From the NCBI RefSeq assembly GCF_000190635.1, contig NC_015172.1, positions 3,162,001 to 3,226,000 on the forward strand: a stretch of 64,000 nt of DNA, read 5' to 3'. The notes under the pieces are model-generated. The model saw nothing but the letters and a program-made list of their open reading frames with translations. It was not told the origin of the DNA and made no database searches. Below are positions 38,014-47,504 of this stretch, piece by piece. The stretch comes from Syntrophobotulus glycolicus DSM 8271. GTDB taxonomy: Bacteria > Bacillota > Desulfitobacteriia > Desulfitobacteriales > Syntrophobotulaceae. The stretch's first letter is position 1. Every line of letters starts with the position of its first letter. A program made the position numbers and the translations under genes.

Positions 38014-39851
38014 CCTAAACCCTCCTGTCGCCGTTGTGTTTTCAAGCTGGGTATTGTGATATAAAATGTTGTGCCAATCCCTTCCTTTGATTCAAACCTC
38101 ATATTTCCAAAAAATCTCCCTTTTATTGTAGAATACGACATATACAGACCGAGACCTGTTCCGTGTTTGCCCTTCGTGGTCAGCATTTCTTTAAAAAGCC
38201 GGTTTTGTACTTCTTCCGGGATTCCTTTCCCCCTGTCTCTGAGAACAAATTGAATCTCACTTTCCTTTTCGCTTATCTCCAAGTCAATTTCTCCCGCTTT
38301 TCCGTCATAGGCCTGGATGGCATTCATAATGAGGTTATCAATCACCTGTACCAGACTGTTCAGCTCCCCCTTGATTTCCGTATTCAACTCGATTTCGACC
38401 TTTGTTTTTAAAAAGCAATGATATCTTTTCAACTCGTGCTTCATTAAGACATCGATTCTTTTCACAAGCTCCTCAACTGTGAATTTATCATATTTTGAGT
38501 AATTCATCTGGACTGCCTGACCCTTTACTGCGCTGATCAGGTCAGTCATATACGAACAGTAAGGTTTCATTTTCTCGAGCCATTCGAGCATTTCACCGGC
38601 AATCTCATTATGATCCTCGGCCGTGACACTGTCATCACCTATAGAATCACGGTATTCCCCTGCCAGGTCTTTAAGGGCTTCTATCCCTCCCGCCAGAGAC
38701 ATGATCGGCGTATTGAGATTATGGGCAATGCCTCCGATCATTTGTCCCAGAGAAGCCATCCTCTCCTGCTCCATTAATATCTCTTGATTGCGTTGAATTG
38801 TTTCAATGTTTTTCTTGTGCTCCGAGATATCTTTGAATAAGAGAATTGTCCCTAAGAATTTTTCCTGGGAGAACACCGGGGTGATTTCAATATTAAAGTA
38901 CCTGTCAAAATCTTTTCCGGTGATATGCTCTTCAAAAGATATACTGATTTTCTCCTTCCTGGCCTTATCCCCCAATCTCATGATTTTTTCTTTATTCATC
39001 CGGATTTCCGGGTTCGCTATGACATCAAGGATATTCCCTTTCCTCTTGATGCTCGTCAGACAATGAAATGTGTCCACAAAGGCTTTATTAAAATCAATAA
39101 TCTCCCTGTTCTCATTAAAAACGATATAACTGTCGGAAATAAGATCGACTATCCTTTGGAGGGCGATCGGAACAATATTTAAAAACTGAAATTTAAATAT
39201 AGCAAAGGCAAAAAAAAGCATGCTGATTGAAAAGGATATATTTTCTAAAAATACAGGCATGGCCACTATTTTTTGGGTGCTTAATATGATTACGACTAAG
39301 GGAAAAGAAATGCCCAGAAATAACAGGATAGATTGTTTGGAAAAAAATCCGGAATTCTTGATTGAAAAATACGAAAGAAAATGAAGCCCCAGAATGATGC
39401 ATCCATAGGAATAGATTTCATGAAAAATGTAAAAGGGACCGTAAATGAATTCCGTACTGATAAAACTGTACTTCACAATAAACAAATGATGCTGATCATT
39501 CGTTAAGGCAAGGATGATGGAAATGACCGGAACGATAAACAGCAACAGGTATTTCCGGGAAAAGCCGATCCGGGTTTTGGCAAAAATAATTCCCGTAAAA
39601 AGCAAGGCTATAGGCAGGAGGCAAACTCCAATGTAATGAATGTTTTCCAAAATTAACAGGGTATTTTCCTGTTCCACAAGCAGTTGGATAAATCTGATGA
39701 CACTCCAATACAACACTAAACCTGTCGTACCGAGGAAGGCATAATGGATTTGCTGCTTTGTCTTTATCTTAGCAACATAGATTGTCACGAGAAGGCTTAA
39801 CAGTGTTGTGATTAAAGATAATCCTGTCAGCCAGTCAAATCTCAAAAGCAT
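38010..39851 (-). CDS. Membrane sensor histidine kinase with PAS domain
   Basis: 613 residues. About eight N-terminal hydrophobic segments (residues 1-220, for example LITTLLSLLVTIYVAKI and YLLLFIVPVISIILAL) form a 7TM-type sensor. A PAS domain follows (SDSYIVFNENREIIDFNKAF), then a phospho-acceptor region with MGQMIGG-like helix (SLGQMIGGIAHNLNTPIMSL) and the ATPase domain (VIDNLIMNAIQAYDG, DRGKGIP, KGKHGTGLGLYMSY). It shares an operon with an NRPS and an HD-GYP response regulator. The sensor may read a membrane-soluble or extracellular ligand (inference). Confidence 0.9.
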   Translation of the reverse strand: MLLRFDWLTGLSLITTLLSLLVTIYVAKIKTKQQIHYAFLGTTGLVLYWSVIRFIQLLVEQENTLLILENIHYIGVCLLPIALLFTGIIFAKTRIGFSRKYLLLFIVPVISIILALTNDQHHLFIVKYSFISTEFIYGPFYIFHEIYSYGCIILGLHFLSYFSIKNSGFFSKQSILLFLGISFPLVVIILSTQKIVAMPVFLENISFSISMLFFAFAIFKFQFLNIVPIALQRIVDLISDSYIVFNENREIIDFNKAFVDTFHCLTSIKRKGNILDVIANPEIRMNKEKIMRLGDKARKEKISISFEEHITGKDFDRYFNIEITPVFSQEKFLGTILLFKDISEHKKNIETIQRNQEILMEQERMASLGQMIGGIAHNLNTPIMSLAGGIEALKDLAGEYRDSIGDDSVTAEDHNEIAGEMLEWLEKMKPYCSYMTDLISAVKGQAVQMNYSKYDKFTVEELVKRIDVLMKHELKRYHCFLKTKVEIELNTEIKGELNSLVQVIDNLIMNAIQAYDGKAGEIDLEISEKESEIQFVLRDRGKGIPEEVQNRLFKEMLTTKGKHGTGLGLYMSYSTIKGRFFGNMRFESKEGIGTTFYITIPSLKTQRRQEGLG

Positions 39852-39879
39852 TGATCAAACCTCTTCATCATCCCGCTTC

Positions 39880-42800
39880 TTAACTGAGATAATTCATCCT
39901 TTGGATATAGTTTACTATTTTGAATAAATACTCCTGATCAACATGCGGCCATTGAAAATCCAGTTTTTCCAGATAGCCGGCGGAAATGTCTGAGACAACA
40001 TGAATTGATACGGTGCAGGCAATCTCCCCTGTGCCATTCAAATAAAGCATTAAGCCGGACAATATGTCGTTTCTGCTCTCTTCCTCAAGGTCTTCAAGCA
40101 GCTTTTCCATCTGCTGCTTATTCATGTTCTGCATAGGAATACCCTTCTTTAACAACACTTGTACCAGATCCTGCATCACGATTTTGTGGTGATTAAAAAT
40201 ATGAAAAACTCTGTGGTCGGACTCTTCTGTCTGAGCGATTTTTATCACAGCCCTGGCCGATAAATCAACCGGAGAAAACTCGATCTCTTCTTTGAGCAAT
40301 TCATGAGAAACCGCTCCCAGCCTGACCATAGACCTGATTGCCCTGTAAAAAGCGTTTTCCCCAATGTTCTGTTGGAAATGCCCGTCACAATATCGTCCTG
40401 TCAGGTTGCCCATCCTGAATACTGTTGCCTTCAGCCCTCTTTTCATTGCCTTGAATACTAAATTTTCCGCTTCGAATTTACTTCGGACATAAATATTTCC
40501 GAGATAATTTTGTCCTACATAAAAATCATTTTCTGTATAAGTACAGCTTACCGGGTTTTCAACTAAATAATTTCCGGTTACAGCGTCTGTTGAAATATGA
40601 TTCAGCTTTATGCCGAATTGACAAGCGAAATGACAAATTTCTTTAGTGCCATCAACATTGATTTCCTCGATCTCACGATAATGACCAAAATATTTTACTA
40701 CCGCTGCCGAATGGACGATGGTGTCAAGTCTTTTTCCTAACCTCTGATACTCTTCCCGATCAAATCCCAGTCTCTTGAGGGATATATCCCCTTTCACCGG
40801 AATGATTCTTTTTCCGATCAGCCCCTGATACTTATCCCTGTAATAAAAGTTCAAATTTTCTCTCAATCTCTTTTCGGCCCCCTGGTCATCCTCTGCCCGG
40901 ACAAGACAATAGACCGTGCTTTCCGTTCCTTCTATCAGCTCGCTTAAAAGGTGGGCACCCAAAAATCCCGTTGCCCCGGTCAACAAAACATGTTCAATCT
41001 CCAGCTCCCGGATATTTTCCGGTTCCGGTCTTGGCTCCAGGACCTCGATATCATCCGGGCCAGCTGTGCCGCCGGCCTTTTCCCTCCTGCCGATCCTGTC
41101 CGACAGCTCCCGGATGGTTGGATAGGTGTAAAAATCAGCGGCCGAGATCCCCCAATTACGATCATAGACTTGGGCAAAGACCGTCATCACGGCCAGGGAA
41201 TCCCCGCCCAGATCAAAAAAGCTGTCATCAATGCCGATCCGGTCAATTCTTAACGCACCGCAAAACAGTCCAACCAATTCCTGATCAAGGCTGTTTCTCG
41301 GCCCGGCATATTCCCCCGCATCTTGATTTCCCGCAACAACCGGCTGCGGTAAATTTTTCCGGTCAATTTTCCCGTTTGCTGATAAGGGCAGGGCCTCCAT
41401 TCTCACATAGAAGGCAGGCACCATATATTCGGGCAATGATAAAGCGAGAAAGCGCTTGAGTTCCCTGGAAGGAATATCTTCGTCCGCGACATAGTAGGAG
41501 CATAGATATTTTTTATCTTGCTGTTCGAGCCCGATCACAACATTTTCTTTTATTTGGGGATGGGCCTGCAGTTTGTTTTCTATTTCCCCGAGTTCAATCC
41601 TAAAGCCCCTGATTTTGATCTGATGATCTATTCTGCCCAGATACTCGATATCTCCCTGAGCATACCACCTGACAAGATCGCCGGTTCTGTACAGCTTTTC
41701 ACCCTGAACAAAAGGATTGGGGATAAATCTCTCCTCTGTCAGTTCCGGTTTATTGACATATCCTCTGGATACCCCGACTCCCCCAATAAAAAGCTCCCCA
41801 GGAATCCCAATCGGCAAAAGGTTCAAGTGCCTGTCCAGAATATACAGTCTGATATTATCGATCGGTTTCCCAATCGGGACTGAGCTGAGCTCTGTCTTCG
41901 GCGAGCATTCAAAGCTTGTCACATCAATCGCGGCCTCAGTCGGGCCATAGAGATTGGAAAGCCGGGTCCCATTTGTGGAATAAAGCAGTCTGTTGAAGCG
42001 TTCCGCTTGCTGCAAGGTCAGTGCTTCCCCGCTGGCGAAAACCTGTTTCAGGCTTTCTAAGGCTTCGTTATTTTGATACCCTTCTAAAAATTGGAGAAAG
42101 CTGCTCAGCATGGAGGGAACAAAATGCATGGTCGTAATCCGGTATTTCTCAACAGACTTGATGATTTGGAGGGGGTCTTTTTCCCCCCCGGGCTCCAGCA
42201 GGCATACTTTGGCCCCGACAAAAGACCACCAGATCAGTTCCCATACGGAGACATCAAACGTGTAAGTGGTTTTCTGCAGGATCGTACTGCCCTGATCCAA
42301 GGGGTATTTCTTCTGCATCCAATTGATCCTGTTAATCAAACCGCGGTGCTCAATCATAACCCCTTTCGGCCGGCCGGTCGACCCGGATGTGTAGATCACA
42401 TAAGCCAGATCTGCCGGCGCGTTGATTTTTCCCGGGTTTGAGGCATCCCCGGCAAACAGTGTCCGGTCTCTGAGATCAATGACTTCAACACCCAGCTCTC
42501 TGCCACTGACCCCGTCCAAACAGGTAAGCAGGATTTTCAGGCCGCCGTCCTCAAGCAGGTACTTTATTCTGTCCTGGGGATATTGGGGATCAATCGGCAG
42601 ATAGGCGCCGCCCGCTTTCAGAACGGCAAAAATGGCGATGATCATTTCCAGGGACCGTTCAAACAGGATGCCGACAATACTGTCCGCTTTGACTCCTTTT
42701 TCCCTCAGAACTCTGGCCAATTGATTTGACTTTTCATTCAATTCCCGGTAGGTTAACCTTTCCTCCCTGAACACAACCGCCAGGTTGTCCGGACTGCGCA

Positions 42801-44229
42801 GGACCTGTTCCTCAAACAGCTCCTGGACCGTTTTGTCCGCGGGAAAGTCCGCTTCGGTTTCATTGAATTTAGACAGTATTTTTTGTTTTTCTTTTTCGGA
42901 GAGCATTTCAAGCCTGGATATTTTCTTGACCGGATTGTCCAAAGCATGCCAGAGGAGACTGATCACATGGCTGTGCATGAACTCTATTTCCGTCGCATAG
43001 AACATGTCCACCAAATAATCATAATCAATGATTAAGCGTCCGTCATTTTCTCTGTCATTAAGATTAATGATCAGGGATTCAATCTGATGTCCGGTAAAAT
43101 GCCATCTGGTAATGTATTTTTCCAAGCTCTGCTCTTTCATAAACTTGGAGTTTTGGTAAGTCAGGACAATATCAAACAGGTCGTCCGAGGTTCCCCGTCT
43201 TTCCCGAACTTCTTTCAATATCAGGTCATAGGGATATTTTTGGTGCCTGAAGACCTCTGTCAGCTCTTTTGTGATTTGTTCCACAAATTCGTCAAAATTC
43301 ATCTCCTCTTTGATCTGAAATCTTAACGGAACGGCCAGGTTGGCAAACATCCCCGCCGTCTCTTTTTCCCGGGCATTTGATCGGTTGAGGAGGGTGGTCC
43401 CGAAAACAAGATCCTCTTTATCGGTGACCCTGTTCATATACATGGCTATGGCAGCCAGAAACAGGCTGAATTCGGAGACTCCTCTCTGAGCGCAGTATTC
43501 ATGAATCTTGGCCGTCAATTTCTGAGGGATCAGCAATGTTTTCCTGCGGGCCCGGGTGCTGACCATTCTACCTGTTTTTCTGCTCTTTAAAGCTGTCATC
43601 TCCTGCCAGTCCGCAAATTTTTCCGTCCAATAAGCTTTGTCTTTTTGAAATCTGGAGGACTTCTGGTACTTTTTTTCTCTTTCTAAGTGGTCCAAAAACG
43701 AAGGCCTGCTTTCTCCGGATATCTGCTCACTGTTTTTCAACGCGGTATAGTACCCCATGACGTCATTTCCCATGAGAGCCATCGTCCAGGCATCGGAGAT
43801 CAGATGGTGAGTCTTGACAAAAAAACCGCCGTCGTGATCATTAATTTTCACTAAAACATAAGAGAACAAATCGGATTCAATCATATCCATGGGCATGCTT
43901 GTCTGCTTCTCATCCCATTTGAATAATTCTTCCAGGTTCCCTTTGAAATCGAGAAGCTCAAATTGGTGATATTGATATTCAGAAATGTATTGCCGGGGTT
44001 CTCCGGCAATCTCGGCTATCCTGAGCCGGAAAGCGTCGTTTTTCTTCACGTAGAGGTTGATTGCCTGTTCCAGCAGGCCAAAGTCAACATTACTGAATAT
44101 CCTCAGCGTTGCCGCAATATTTCCCATGCTTGTCTGCGGGAACAGCTTTTCACTATACCAGATACTCATTTGAGGATGTGTCAGGGGATGGTATTTTTCT
44201 GTGGCAGTAATCTCTTTTGGGCTGTTCAT
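39880..44229 (-). CDS. Single-module non-ribosomal peptide synthetase with terminal reductase (C-A-T-R)
   Basis: 1449 residues. Condensation domain, residues 1-440, with the active-site motif VKTHHLISDAWTMALMG. Adenylation domain, about 465-960, with YVIYTSGSTGRPKGVM, LYGPTEAAIDVTS, YRTGDLVRW and a C-terminal Lys in LSANGKIDRKNL. By eye the specificity residues read D-V-W-H-F-S-L-I-D-K, the code usual for serine. Carrier domain with FFDLGGDSLAVM. Reductase domain from about 1085 with LLTGATGFLGAHLL and YVRSK. Release should give an amino aldehyde or alcohol, possibly N-acylated. It is the first gene of an operon with a kinase (28-bp gap) and an HD-GYP regulator. No MbtH or phosphopantetheinyl transferase is nearby. 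Confidence 0.93.
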   Translation of the reverse strand: MNSPKEITATEKYHPLTHPQMSIWYSEKLFPQTSMGNIAATLRIFSNVDFGLLEQAINLYVKKNDAFRLRIAEIAGEPRQYISEYQYHQFELLDFKGNLEELFKWDEKQTSMPMDMIESDLFSYVLVKINDHDGGFFVKTHHLISDAWTMALMGNDVMGYYTALKNSEQISGESRPSFLDHLEREKKYQKSSRFQKDKAYWTEKFADWQEMTALKSRKTGRMVSTRARRKTLLIPQKLTAKIHEYCAQRGVSEFSLFLAAIAMYMNRVTDKEDLVFGTTLLNRSNAREKETAGMFANLAVPLRFQIKEEMNFDEFVEQITKELTEVFRHQKYPYDLILKEVRERRGTSDDLFDIVLTYQNSKFMKEQSLEKYITRWHFTGHQIESLIINLNDRENDGRLIIDYDYLVDMFYATEIEFMHSHVISLLWHALDNPVKKISRLEMLSEKEKQKILSKFNETEADFPADKTVQELFEEQVLRSPDNLAVVFREERLTYRELNEKSNQLARVLREKGVKADSIVGILFERSLEMIIAIFAVLKAGGAYLPIDPQYPQDRIKYLLEDGGLKILLTCLDGVSGRELGVEVIDLRDRTLFAGDASNPGKINAPADLAYVIYTSGSTGRPKGVMIEHRGLINRINWMQKKYPLDQGSTILQKTTYTFDVSVWELIWWSFVGAKVCLLEPGGEKDPLQIIKSVEKYRITTMHFVPSMLSSFLQFLEGYQNNEALESLKQVFASGEALTLQQAERFNRLLYSTNGTRLSNLYGPTEAAIDVTSFECSPKTELSSVPIGKPIDNIRLYILDRHLNLLPIGIPGELFIGGVGVSRGYVNKPELTEERFIPNPFVQGEKLYRTGDLVRWYAQGDIEYLGRIDHQIKIRGFRIELGEIENKLQAHPQIKENVVIGLEQQDKKYLCSYYVADEDIPSRELKRFLALSLPEYMVPAFYVRMEALPLSANGKIDRKNLPQPVVAGNQDAGEYAGPRNSLDQELVGLFCGALRIDRIGIDDSFFDLGGDSLAVMTVFAQVYDRNWGISAADFYTYPTIRELSDRIGRREKAGGTAGPDDIEVLEPRPEPENIRELEIEHVLLTGATGFLGAHLLSELIEGTESTVYCLVRAEDDQGAEKRLRENLNFYYRDKYQGLIGKRIIPVKGDISLKRLGFDREEYQRLGKRLDTIVHSAAVVKYFGHYREIEEINVDGTKEICHFACQFGIKLNHISTDAVTGNYLVENPVSCTYTENDFYVGQNYLGNIYVRSKFEAENLVFKAMKRGLKATVFRMGNLTGRYCDGHFQQNIGENAFYRAIRSMVRLGAVSHELLKEEIEFSPVDLSARAVIKIAQTEESDHRVFHIFNHHKIVMQDLVQVLLKKGIPMQNMNKQQMEKLLEDLEEESRNDILSGLMLYLNGTGEIACTVSIHVVSDISAGYLEKLDFQWPHVDQEYLFKIVNYIQRMNYLS

Positions 44230-44402
44230 AAAACAGTTATCTCCTCCAATTTATCCGAAGGATTTCGTTTAATCGACTTATTTCTTAAATCATCTTCTAT
44301 CTTTCCGTTTTTCTGAGCATATTAATTTTATTCTAACACTTGTATTTTCCTGAGGCAATTTTCAGGAACAAATAAAAATCCCCCGATGCCCCTTAGGAGA
44401 CA

Positions 44403-44445
44403 AACGGATAGGCAAATTCCTTCTGAAGAAATTTGCCTATCCGTT
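44403..44445 (-). terminator. Strong hairpin after yccF
   Basis: AACGGATAGGCAAATT and its complement AATTTGCCTATCCGTT form a perfect 16-bp stem with an 11-nt loop, 12 nt after the yccF stop. A short TTTG follows on the minus strand. It separates the yccF cluster from the NRPS operon; 44230-44402 otherwise shows no gene or clear promoter. Confidence 0.7.
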
Positions 44446-44456
44446 CACTATCCTGT

Positions 44457-44828
44457 CTAATATCTTTGCTTTAATGTCAGAACAAAAGGAACATGATTCA
44501 GCATCATAATTCCCAGCGGCATCCCGATGACGGTAATACACAATATTAATGCGATACTTACCCAAAATCCGGTAAGATGCCAGCCCAGAAAAATAAAATA
44601 TAAAGCCCGGATCGGGAACGGGAATTCCTGTTTAGTCGTCAGAAGATCTCTACTTACTGCATTGATGGCAGATACCGGCTTTAGGGTCAGGATCTGGGGG
44701 AGCCGGTTAAACATGATCAGCCCCAGAGGAAGCCCGATGATTGACAGGCATAAAAGATAAGCCGCTCCGCTCCATAAGACGGCGGCCCACCAGCCAAACA
44801 GGATAAAGTAGACGACTCTGATGATCAT
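44457..44828 (-). CDS. yccF: YccF-family inner membrane protein
   Basis: Start ATG 44828 follows GGAGACAGG; the longer frame to 44864 lies in the reductase gene. 123 residues with two copies of the YccF repeat, each a pair of hydrophobic helices (YFILFGWWAAVLWSGAAYLL and YFIFLGWHLTGFWVSIALIL) followed by IGLPLGLIMFNRLP or IGMPLGIMMLNHVP. Function of the family is unknown. It overlaps the FMN reductase gene by 4 nt. Confidence 0.88.
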   Translation of the reverse strand: MIIRVVYFILFGWWAAVLWSGAAYLLCLSIIGLPLGLIMFNRLPQILTLKPVSAINAVSRDLLTTKQEFPFPIRALYFIFLGWHLTGFWVSIALILCITVIGMPLGIMMLNHVPFVLTLKQRY

Positions 44829-45397
44829 CCTGTCTCCTCTTTCTTTTTCAGCATTCTCGCCCATTTCACCAATTCCCGCATAAGGTTGTCGATGGCTGTC
44901 CGGCTGCGGTCATCAGTCAGGTTCCCCTTTTCATCAAATTTGGTATGGGCGTTGATGATAAAAACCTCGGGCTTATTTAAAGGAAGAAGGTCCAGGACCA
45001 CACACACCTGGCGAAGATGGTACTGAGCACGCGCACCACCAAAAATGCTTGGCGAAGCGCTCATTATCCCAACCGGCTTCCCTCTCAAAACAGGGTTGTT
45101 TTCCCGGGAAGCCCAATCCAAAGCGTTTTTCAGAACAGGAGGTATAGAATAATTATACTCCGGTGTCGCAATCAGCAAGGCGTCGGCTTCAGCGATCCGC
45201 TTTTTAAAATCAGCGACAACCTGAGGGACACCCTCTGCTTCTAAATCTTCATTAAAAAAAGGAATCGGGGTTAAATCAATTATCTCCAGCTCCGCCCCGT
45301 CATTCAATAATTGCCTGGCTGCCCGCAGGGCGGCCAGGTTATAAGAATTTTTCCGGAGGCTGCCGGTAAAGCCGAGAATCCTGATTTGCTCTTCCAT
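44825..45397 (-). CDS. NADPH-dependent FMN reductase / flavoprotein
   Basis: 190 residues with the flavodoxin-like fold of this family: RILGFTGSLRKNSYNLAAL binds FMN phosphate, ATPEYNYSIPPVLKNALDW is the FMN ring motif and GGARAQYHLRQVC follows. It reduces FMN, quinones or azo/metal substrates with NAD(P)H. Co-transcribed with yccF. Confidence 0.9.
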   Translation of the reverse strand: MEEQIRILGFTGSLRKNSYNLAALRAARQLLNDGAELEIIDLTPIPFFNEDLEAEGVPQVVADFKKRIAEADALLIATPEYNYSIPPVLKNALDWASRENNPVLRGKPVGIMSASPSIFGGARAQYHLRQVCVVLDLLPLNKPEVFIINAHTKFDEKGNLTDDRSRTAIDNLMRELVKWARMLKKKEETG

Positions 45398-45421
45398 AAA
45401 AGAACTCCTCCGTGCTCATTC

Positions 45422-45847
45422 TTATTTCACAATCATAACCGGGCATTTAGCCTTATGCAGCACCCGCTGGCTCACACTTCCCATTAACGAACCGCTTATC
45501 GCACCGTAGCCGTGATGCCCCATAACCAAAAGGTCAATATTTTCCTCTTCGACTTCCTTCAGAATTTCCGTAACCGGATGTCCTGCAATCACTTTCTTTT
45601 TGAACAAACCATTAATCTTAAAGCCCTCTATTGATGCTTCAAGAACAGCCTCACCGCTTTTGTTCAGTTCGTTTTGGTCAACCGCTACTCCGTATGATGC
45701 TTCCGAGAGCAAAAAATCAGTGGCGAGTGGGACCACATGAAGAAGTTCCACTTCGGCCTTAAATCGATCAGCCACCTCTAGCGCCGTGCTTAAAGCCCTT
45801 TTAGAAAAATCCGAGATATCAGTTGGTACCAGGATTTTTTTAAACAT
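45422..45847 (-). CDS. Universal stress protein (UspA family)
   Basis: 141 residues, a single Usp domain. ILVPTDISDFSKRALSTAL at the N-terminus and the ATP-binding signature MGHHGYGAISGSLMGSVSQR (G-2x-G-9x-G-S/T) are present. It binds ATP in the cytoplasm and supports stress survival. It is separated from its neighbours by short gaps and may be transcribed alone. Confidence 0.93.
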   Translation of the reverse strand: MFKKILVPTDISDFSKRALSTALEVADRFKAEVELLHVVPLATDFLLSEASYGVAVDQNELNKSGEAVLEASIEGFKINGLFKKKVIAGHPVTEILKEVEEENIDLLVMGHHGYGAISGSLMGSVSQRVLHKAKCPVMIVK

Positions 45848-45966
45848 TTAATCCCCTCCGTTTTCAAATACATCATTTTAGATCGGAAAAGCCTGCTGTT
45901 TCCCTTTTTTTAATCTTAATACTTTATTCTTCTTTTATCCATATCTAAAGTGAAAAAATATCCGGT

Positions 45967-46836
45967 TTATCCGTATAACCCTTGTCGATCAAAGGCCGGC
46001 ACCAGCCTCTCCCTGACCGCTCTCTCCAGCAGGACGGCGACGGCTTCCCGCCCTTGTTCTCCCAAGTCTGCCGAAAACTCATTGACATACAGGTCAATAT
46101 GAGCCCGGACAACTTCGGGAGACAGCTCCTGGGCATGGCTGAGAATATAGTCCCCTGACGCCGCCGGATATTCCCGGGCATACTGGAGCGACGATCTGAT
46201 CCAGCCCGCAACAGCCTTTAAATCCAGGGACCGGCGGGCAATAATCGCCCCAAGCGGAACCGGCAGGTTTGTATCCGTCTCCCACCAATTGCCTAGATCG
46301 ATCAACAGCTTCAGCCCGTACGAAGGGTAAGTAAAACGGGCTTCATGAATGACCAGCCCCGCATCAACGGTCCCGCTTCTTACAGCGGGCATAATTTCCT
46401 GAAAAGGCATTACAACGGTTTCCTTAACCCCGCCCGGGACATGGCGCGCTTCCCACAGTCTGAACAATAAATACGCGGTGGAGCGCTCACTCGGTATTGC
46501 CACCCTTCGCCCGGCCAATATTTGTCCGGCTGAGTTTTCCCCCGCTAAAGACCGCTTCTTTTCCTCAATGATCCTCTCCGATGTCAGAATAAGCGGACCG
46601 CATCCCCGGCCCAGTGCTCCTCCGCAAGGCAGCAAGGCATATTCCGACAGCACCCAGGGCAAGGCGGCATAGGAAATCTTTACGACATCCGGCCCCCCGA
46701 TGCTTGCCGCCAAACGATTGGTTGTATCGATATCCGCATAAGTCACATCAAGCCCGGGGGCTCCGTCAATCAGATCATTCACCCAGGCGTGAAAGATAAA
46801 TGTGTCATTGGGACAAGGTGAAAACGCTATTTTCAT
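45967..46836 (-). CDS. mqnD: 1,4-dihydroxy-6-naphthoate synthase
   Basis: Start ATG 46836 overlaps the futalosine hydrolase stop (TGATG) and is preceded by GGCGGAGG; the frame continues upstream inside mqnB. 289 residues: MKIAFSPCPNDTFIFHAW is the diagnostic N-terminus, followed by TYADIDTTNRLA and the periplasmic-binding-like core with DAGLVIHEARFTYPSYGL. It converts cyclic de-hypoxanthine futalosine to 1,4-dihydroxy-6-naphthoate in menaquinone synthesis. The pair with mqnB indicates the futalosine route. Confidence 0.95.
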   Translation of the reverse strand: MKIAFSPCPNDTFIFHAWVNDLIDGAPGLDVTYADIDTTNRLAASIGGPDVVKISYAALPWVLSEYALLPCGGALGRGCGPLILTSERIIEEKKRSLAGENSAGQILAGRRVAIPSERSTAYLLFRLWEARHVPGGVKETVVMPFQEIMPAVRSGTVDAGLVIHEARFTYPSYGLKLLIDLGNWWETDTNLPVPLGAIIARRSLDLKAVAGWIRSSLQYAREYPAASGDYILSHAQELSPEVVRAHIDLYVNEFSADLGEQGREAVAVLLERAVRERLVPAFDRQGLYG

Positions 46837-47492
46837 CACAATTCCTCCGCCAGTACCAGATAAGCTTTTTCTAAAACAGTTAAGGCCTCTTTGATCCGCC
46901 ATCTGCCGGAATCCCGCGGACCCACTTGATTGGATATTGCACGAATCTCCAAGGAAGGCAAGCCAAAGAGGCTTGCTGCCCAAGCGGCGCCATAGCCTTC
47001 CATTGCCTCAGCCGCAGCGCCGGGTACCCGGCGGGAGAGCTCCGCCTCCCCCTCCGCGGTTCCGGTTGCTGTGGTCACTGTAAGGACCGGTCCTGAACAA
47101 ACCTCTAACCCGGCCTGCCGTAATTTATCCGTTACCTTTTTCGCCAGGCCGGCAGGGGTTTGGACTCGCACAGGTCCATAGCCAAGCTCAGCCAGACTGC
47201 AAAACCCTTCCTGAGTATTAACGCCCAGGTCCGCCGCAATGATGGCTTCTGAAACAACGATGCTTCCCATTTCCGCTCTGCCGGCGAAGCCTCCGGCTAT
47301 GCCAGTGCTGATGACCAGCTGATACTGACCGGATGCCAGCTGCTTTGCCGTTTGGGCAGCAGCCGCCACAGGCCCTACCCCGGCCGCGAGAACATCATAA
47401 GGACCGCTGTTCTGCCGCAGTCCGCGCAGTACGGCTTCCTTCTCCACTGCCACGGCAGCGACAATCAGCACACGCTTGTTTCCTGAATCCAT
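46836..47492 (-). CDS. mqnB: Futalosine hydrolase
   Basis: 218 residues of the nucleoside phosphorylase fold. VLIVAAVAVEKEAVLRGL, the AGVGPVAAA loop, VISTGIAGGFAGRAEMGSIV and AEAMEGYGAAWAASLFGLP match MqnB. It releases hypoxanthine from futalosine to give de-hypoxanthine futalosine. It is translationally coupled to mqnD. Confidence 0.92.
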   Translation of the reverse strand: MDSGNKRVLIVAAVAVEKEAVLRGLRQNSGPYDVLAAGVGPVAAAAQTAKQLASGQYQLVISTGIAGGFAGRAEMGSIVVSEAIIAADLGVNTQEGFCSLAELGYGPVRVQTPAGLAKKVTDKLRQAGLEVCSGPVLTVTTATGTAEGEAELSRRVPGAAAEAMEGYGAAWAASLFGLPSLEIRAISNQVGPRDSGRWRIKEALTVLEKAYLVLAEEL

Positions 47493-47504
47493 TTTTTAAG
47501 CTCC

